In this document: positions 51,772 through 53,057 of the stretch, one piece after another
How positions within the stretch are numbered: the first letter of the stretch is position 1
Layout of the letters: every line of letters starts with the position of its first letter
DNA from: Fibrobacterota bacterium
GTDB lineage: Bacteria > Fibrobacterota > Fibrobacteria > UBA11236
Assembly: GCA_947482115.1 (NCBI GenBank)
Contig: CANKII010000008.1
Location: forward strand, 49,182 to 102,238
Direction: 5' to 3'
DNA length: 53,057 bases
The notes under the pieces: generated by a model
What the model was told of the DNA's origin: nothing
The model's input: the letters and a program-made list of their open reading frames with translations, nothing else
Databases searched by the model: none
Made by a program: the position numbers and the translations under genes

Positions 51772-53057
51772 CTATTCGAGCGGGGCCAGCGTCCGGCTTT
51801 CCGTGACGGTTTTTCCATCCCGGCCCAGCATCCGCAATTGCACCATGTACACACCCGAAGTTGTTTGAGCACTGGATTTCACATCCCAGAATAATTCCCG
51901 TTGACCGGATGAAACCTGTCGGCTCCACAGGATGCGACCGGAAATATCCATGACAGACACTGTCGCGCCATTCCCTTCCGGAAGACGGAACAAATATCCA
52001 CCACCGGAACGCAGTATCGACAATCCTGAGTTATGTGAATAAGCCGACGCGGAATGAATCCCGACAATAACGCCATCGGTGGGTCCGAGCAATACCGCCG
52101 AAGCCGCGGGTTTCTGTGTTTCGTAGCTCAACTTAATCCAATCCAGGCTACGGGATTGTTTTCCGATCACCAACTCATCGAACATGCCCTTGAAATAGGG
52201 ATTGGCATCGGTGGTTCTTCCGAGGAACACGAAGTTGTGTGCGACACTGCCGGAATTATTGTAACCCGTGGTAGCCGTGGTGCCATACAATGCGCCATCG
52301 AGGTACACATCGATGGCGCTCGTTGTGGTGGTGCCCGCTTTGGTCACGAAAACATGATGCCACGCATTCGGAGTAAAGGTGTTTGCCCCGTCAAATGCCG
52401 TGGCCGCAGTCGTACCCGTTGTATACCGGATGGAAAGATTCGTGGTGTTGCCAAAGTCCAAGCCGGCTTTATTCCCCATGATCACAAGTCTGTCAGAGGC
52501 TGTGGGCACCGGCCCGGCGCCATTGGAATCAATGGCCATGTTGAACAACCGTTCCACATTTACCGGTCCAGCGTCATAAACCCACAGCGAAACCGCCAAA
52601 CCTGTACCTGGACTGCCCGTGTTCAAGTTGAAATAATTGTTGTTGTTAAAATTGGCGTCACGTCCCAATTCTATATAGTCATCTCCCCCGACAACATTGC
52701 CAAAAGTTCCGGAGTTAAATGTTCCACCACTCTGCTTCCGCAAAGTGTCGGCCAAACCAATGGCCCCTCGAGGAGCGACATATCCGGAGGTTGGGAAATT
52801 CCTGAGCTGCGCCATGGGAGCGCCGACCACGGCATTGGGACGCGGAGAGATTCCCGCAGCATCGCCCAGATGTGAGACGCTGACAAAGCCATTTGCGGTA
52901 TCGAACACTTTAGCGCCGTTGGAACTGTCATTCGCCCCGTTCTTGCCCCAGTACATGCGCAACCGGTTGTCCGCATTCCCTGCCACGGAATCCATCAACA
53001 CCCAGAACTCCGCCACCTTGTTGGCCGTGTCAAAACGCTCCCGTTGATGAGGAAGAC
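51772..53057 (-). CDS. secreted DUF2341-LamG protein with sorting tail, 5' end cut by window
   Basis: Partial gene, open to the window edge at 53057; at least 428 codons are visible. From the edge inward: the end of a DUF2341 domain (LPHQRERFDTANKVAEFWVL), the linker RMYWGKNGANDSSNG, a LamG-like domain (about 250 residues; LAVSLWVYDAGPVNVERLF, WHHVFVTKAGTTTTSAIDVY) and the same type A-like tail (VSVMDISGRILWSRQVSSG) as the gene at 48845. The start given by a GTG at 53016 is internal and not real. The terminal modules are almost identical in DNA to 48845-51373, while the LamG part is not. Confidence 0.8.
   Translation of the reverse strand, partial: LPHQRERFDTANKVAEFWVLMDSVAGNADNRLRMYWGKNGANDSSNGAKVFDTANGFVSVSHLGDAAGISPRPNAVVGAPMAQLRNFPTSGYVAPRGAIGLADTLRKQSGGTFNSGTFGNVVGGDDYIELGRDANFNNNNYFNLNTGSPGTGLAVSLWVYDAGPVNVERLFNMAIDSNGAGPVPTASDRLVIMGNKAGLDFGNTTNLSIRYTTGTTAATAFDGANTFTPNAWHHVFVTKAGTTTTSAIDVYLDGALYGTTATTGYNNSGSVAHNFVFLGRTTDANPYFKGMFDELVIGKQSRSLDWIKLSYETQKPAASAVLLGPTDGVIVGIHSASAYSHNSGLSILRSGGGYLFRLPEGNGATVSVMDISGRILWSRQVSSGQRELFWDVKSSAQTTSGVYMVQLRMLGRDGKTVTESRTLAPLE

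Noticed and set aside
1-53057. CRISPR array, insertion sequence or prophage
   Set aside because: No regular spaced repeats, transposase or phage structural gene was found on reading both strands.

Overview
The window looks like a chromosomal segment of a Gram-negative bacterium of the FCB group, most plausibly a Fibrobacterota relative. This is inferred from many outer-membrane beta-barrels and lipoproteins, secreted proteins ending in modules that resemble type IX secretion (T9SS) type A sorting domains, repeated DUF2341/LamG proteins, a DUF4954-type protein and a CE15 glucuronoyl esterase. No rRNA, insertion sequence, prophage or CRISPR array was seen. Nothing in the sequence fixes the species.

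Region 1 (1-7400) is mostly housekeeping: malate dehydrogenase (5' end cut by the window), a PiT phosphate transporter with its DUF47/PhoU-like partner, a secreted CE15 esterase followed by an Ig-domain lipoprotein, a TsaC/YciO-type protein, a small barrel protein, YraN and an aspartate-type aminotransferase.

Region 2 (about 7440-9600) is foreign-looking. It holds two VOC-fold proteins, a T5orf172/GIY-YIG-like protein with a cysteine-rich insert, and a YdcZ-like small transporter. They are separated by two related 28-bp segments ending in integron R'-like boxes, and the block is closed by half of a classical attC site. I read it as a decayed integron cassette cluster without an integrase in view.

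Region 3 (9600-28400) holds ilvD, a tiny ORF between two palindromic repeats, htpG, an EamA transporter, a Cys/Met PLP enzyme, an ECF sigma factor with a sigma54-like promoter, Dps, a phosphoethanolamine transferase cluster, a FUSC protein, RNase P RNA, an Omp85-like barrel, a polyprenyl-phosphate sugar transferase, a HAD phosphatase, a DUF4954-like beta-helix protein and tRNA-Met(CAT).

Region 4 (28470-48770) is the most interesting part. Two divergent operons share a module of DUF1080 (3-keto-disaccharide hydrolase family) plus a roughly 500-residue porin-like barrel. The leftward operon runs porin, DUF1080, five-heme cytochrome lipoprotein, NagB-LmbE fusion, NupG-type permease. The rightward operon runs beta-propeller protein, DUF1080, three tandem porin paralogues. 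Between them lie a Gfo/Idh/MocA oxidoreductase and a DUF2341/LamG/Ig protein, and a PQQ-type sugar dehydrogenase flanks the left side. Together these suggest a cell-surface pathway that oxidises sugars or glycosides, cleaves keto-glycosides, passes electrons to a heme lipoprotein and imports the products through dedicated porins. This is inference from gene content.

Region 5 (48770-53057) carries two DUF2341/LamG proteins with nearly identical terminal modules and different middles, the second cut by the window edge, each followed by a hairpin terminator.
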